DNA of 24,940 nucleotides from a virus, in the IMG/VR virus record IMGVR_UViG_3300043654_000084, positions 1-24,940 of that record; one strand, written 5' to 3'. The translations under genes and the position numbers were made by a program. A model generated the notes under the pieces. It ran no database searches, had not been told where the DNA came from, and saw only the letters and a list, made by a program, of their open reading frames with translations. Shown here piece by piece: positions 24,270-24,940 of the stretch (position 1 is the stretch's first letter; every line of letters begins with the position of its first letter).

Positions 24270-24497
24270 ATGGCGGCCAAAATCGTGCAGAGACTGTTCG
24301 ACGTCCACCAGGGCGCGGTCGTCGTGACCATTGAAGACGACTTGGGCGCGCGCGCGGTGCATACGATCCAGGTGCTGGAGCCGGACGGCAGCGAGGCCGA
24401 TGTGACCGGCTACATCGCGCGTGCGCTGGGGGCGGCGGATGGGCGGGCGGAGAAGGTGCGCGCGGCGTTTGAGAAACATGGATGGACGGGAAAATAG
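24270..24497 (+). CDS. Small phage protein of unknown function
   Basis: A 75-residue protein (MAAKIVQRLFDVHQGAVVV at the start; the end is a short helix EKVRAAFEKHGW). The middle mixes beta strands and charged residues (TIEDDLGARAVHTIQVLEPDGSEADVT). No motif or family is recognised and no clear ribosome site precedes ATG 24270. Its end may overlap the next gene by 16 bases, depending on that gene's start, suggesting one operon with the tail genes. Confidence 0.55.
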   Translation: MAAKIVQRLFDVHQGAVVVTIEDDLGARAVHTIQVLEPDGSEADVTGYIARALGAADGRAEKVRAAFEKHGWTGK

Positions 24498-24940
24498 ACC
24501 CTTTGTTCTTCCCTTCAGGGGATGACGCCCCATATCAAACGATGCGGATTCGAGAATACGCGCCGGAGGATGAGGCCGCGCTGCGGGAGATGCATGCGCG
24601 GCAGGGCTTTGAGTATCCGTTTCCGGATCTAAGCAACCAACTGTTCCTGACGCGGCTGGTACTGGAAGACGATTCCGGCCGTGCGGTGATGGCCGTGCTG
24701 GGGCGCGTGACCTGCGAAGTCTATCTGCTCGCGGAGCCGGCGGCGGGCACGCCGCGAGAACGCTGGTGGCGCCTGATGGGGTTGCACGAGGCGGCGCGGC
24801 GCGATTTGTGCGCGCGGGGGTTCGACGATGCGACGTGCTGGATTCCGCCGCGGATCGCTCGGGCCTTCGGGCGGAGGCTGACGAGGCTGGGTTGGGTGCG
24901 CGATCCCTGGCCGGCGTATTCGCGCAGCGTGAAGGAATAG
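24482..24940 (+). CDS. GNAT-like acetyltransferase-fold protein
   Basis: Up to 152 residues from ATG 24482; the family-like part starts at ATG 24542 (MRIREYAPEDEAALREMHARQG), a typical GNAT opening, so the true start may be there (132 residues). A strand-helix pattern follows (RAVMAVLGRVTCEVYLLAEPAAG, cited in part), then a helix-rich half (LHEAARRDLCARGFDD) and the end FGRRLTRLGWVRDPWPAYSRSV, like the terminal strands of GNAT proteins. The usual acetyl-CoA binding motif (Q/RxxGxG/A) is not obvious, so it may be a non-catalytic relative. GNAT-fold proteins occur in phage tail and internal-protein loci; the role here is unknown. The stop codon is the last base triplet of the window. Confidence 0.6.
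   Translation: MDGKIDPLFFPSGDDAPYQTMRIREYAPEDEAALREMHARQGFEYPFPDLSNQLFLTRLVLEDDSGRAVMAVLGRVTCEVYLLAEPAAGTPRERWWRLMGLHEAARRDLCARGFDDATCWIPPRIARAFGRRLTRLGWVRDPWPAYSRSVKE

Noticed and set aside
1-24940. CRISPR array, tRNA or rRNA genes
   Set aside because: No regularly spaced direct repeats or recognisable RNA gene structure were seen by eye; a dedicated RNA search was not possible.

Overview
The window is most simply read as part of a long-resident, partly decayed tailed-phage (probably podovirus-like) prophage in a GC-rich bacterium. I infer Acidobacteriota. The reasons are the GC-rich coding bias, secreted WD40 and BNR-repeat proteins of the kind common in that phylum, an IS1380-type transposon, and short GC-rich palindromes scattered through genes and gaps. 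No rRNA or host marker gene is present, so this placement is an inference.

Layout. 1-1484 is one end of an IS1380-family insertion sequence, with an intact transposase on the minus strand; its other end lies outside the window. It has cut into a phage tail-fibre gene whose 3' part survives at 1485-2455. From 2413 to 12152 runs a plus-strand head and packaging operon with many overlapping or touching genes: a putative small-terminase-like protein, a small membrane protein, terminase large subunit, a coiled-coil protein, a small His-rich protein, an 818-residue portal, a scaffold-like protein, the probable major capsid protein, an unknown protein and a zinc-ribbon protein. From 12187 to 16247 come a large second tail fibre that unusually carries a Sec-type signal peptide, a downstream remnant of what looks like an older fibre tip, a holin-like membrane protein and a head-tail adaptor-like protein. 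From 16368 to 20441 two cargo-like genes for secreted beta-propeller proteins flank a small structural gene: a WD40 protein with a DcrB/PsbP-like tail (plus strand) and a BNR/Asp-box protein (minus strand, with its own ribosome site and a possible terminator). From 20721 to the end come a large tail/nozzle-like protein, a fibronectin-like tail protein with a glycine-rich end, a small unknown protein and a GNAT-like protein.

How the parts fit. Terminase, portal, scaffold, capsid, adaptor, nozzle-like protein and fibres make up most of a virion assembly pathway. Integrase, repressor, replication and a recognisable endolysin are not in the window. The structural reading frames are open, but the IS in one fibre gene and the host-type palindromes inside the portal and coiled-coil genes indicate long residence in a chromosome.

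Most worth a second look: (1) a family of palindromes of the form GGGGCAC...TGCCCCTA, two of them translated in frame, one lying between the two cysteine pairs of a zinc ribbon in the portal; (2) the two secreted propeller genes placed inside the morphogenesis cluster, one a WD40 plus DcrB/PsbP-like fusion; (3) the signal peptide on the tail fibre; (4) evidence of fibre remodelling: the IS-cut fibre, the tip remnant, and a small module shared by the fibre and the nozzle-like protein.
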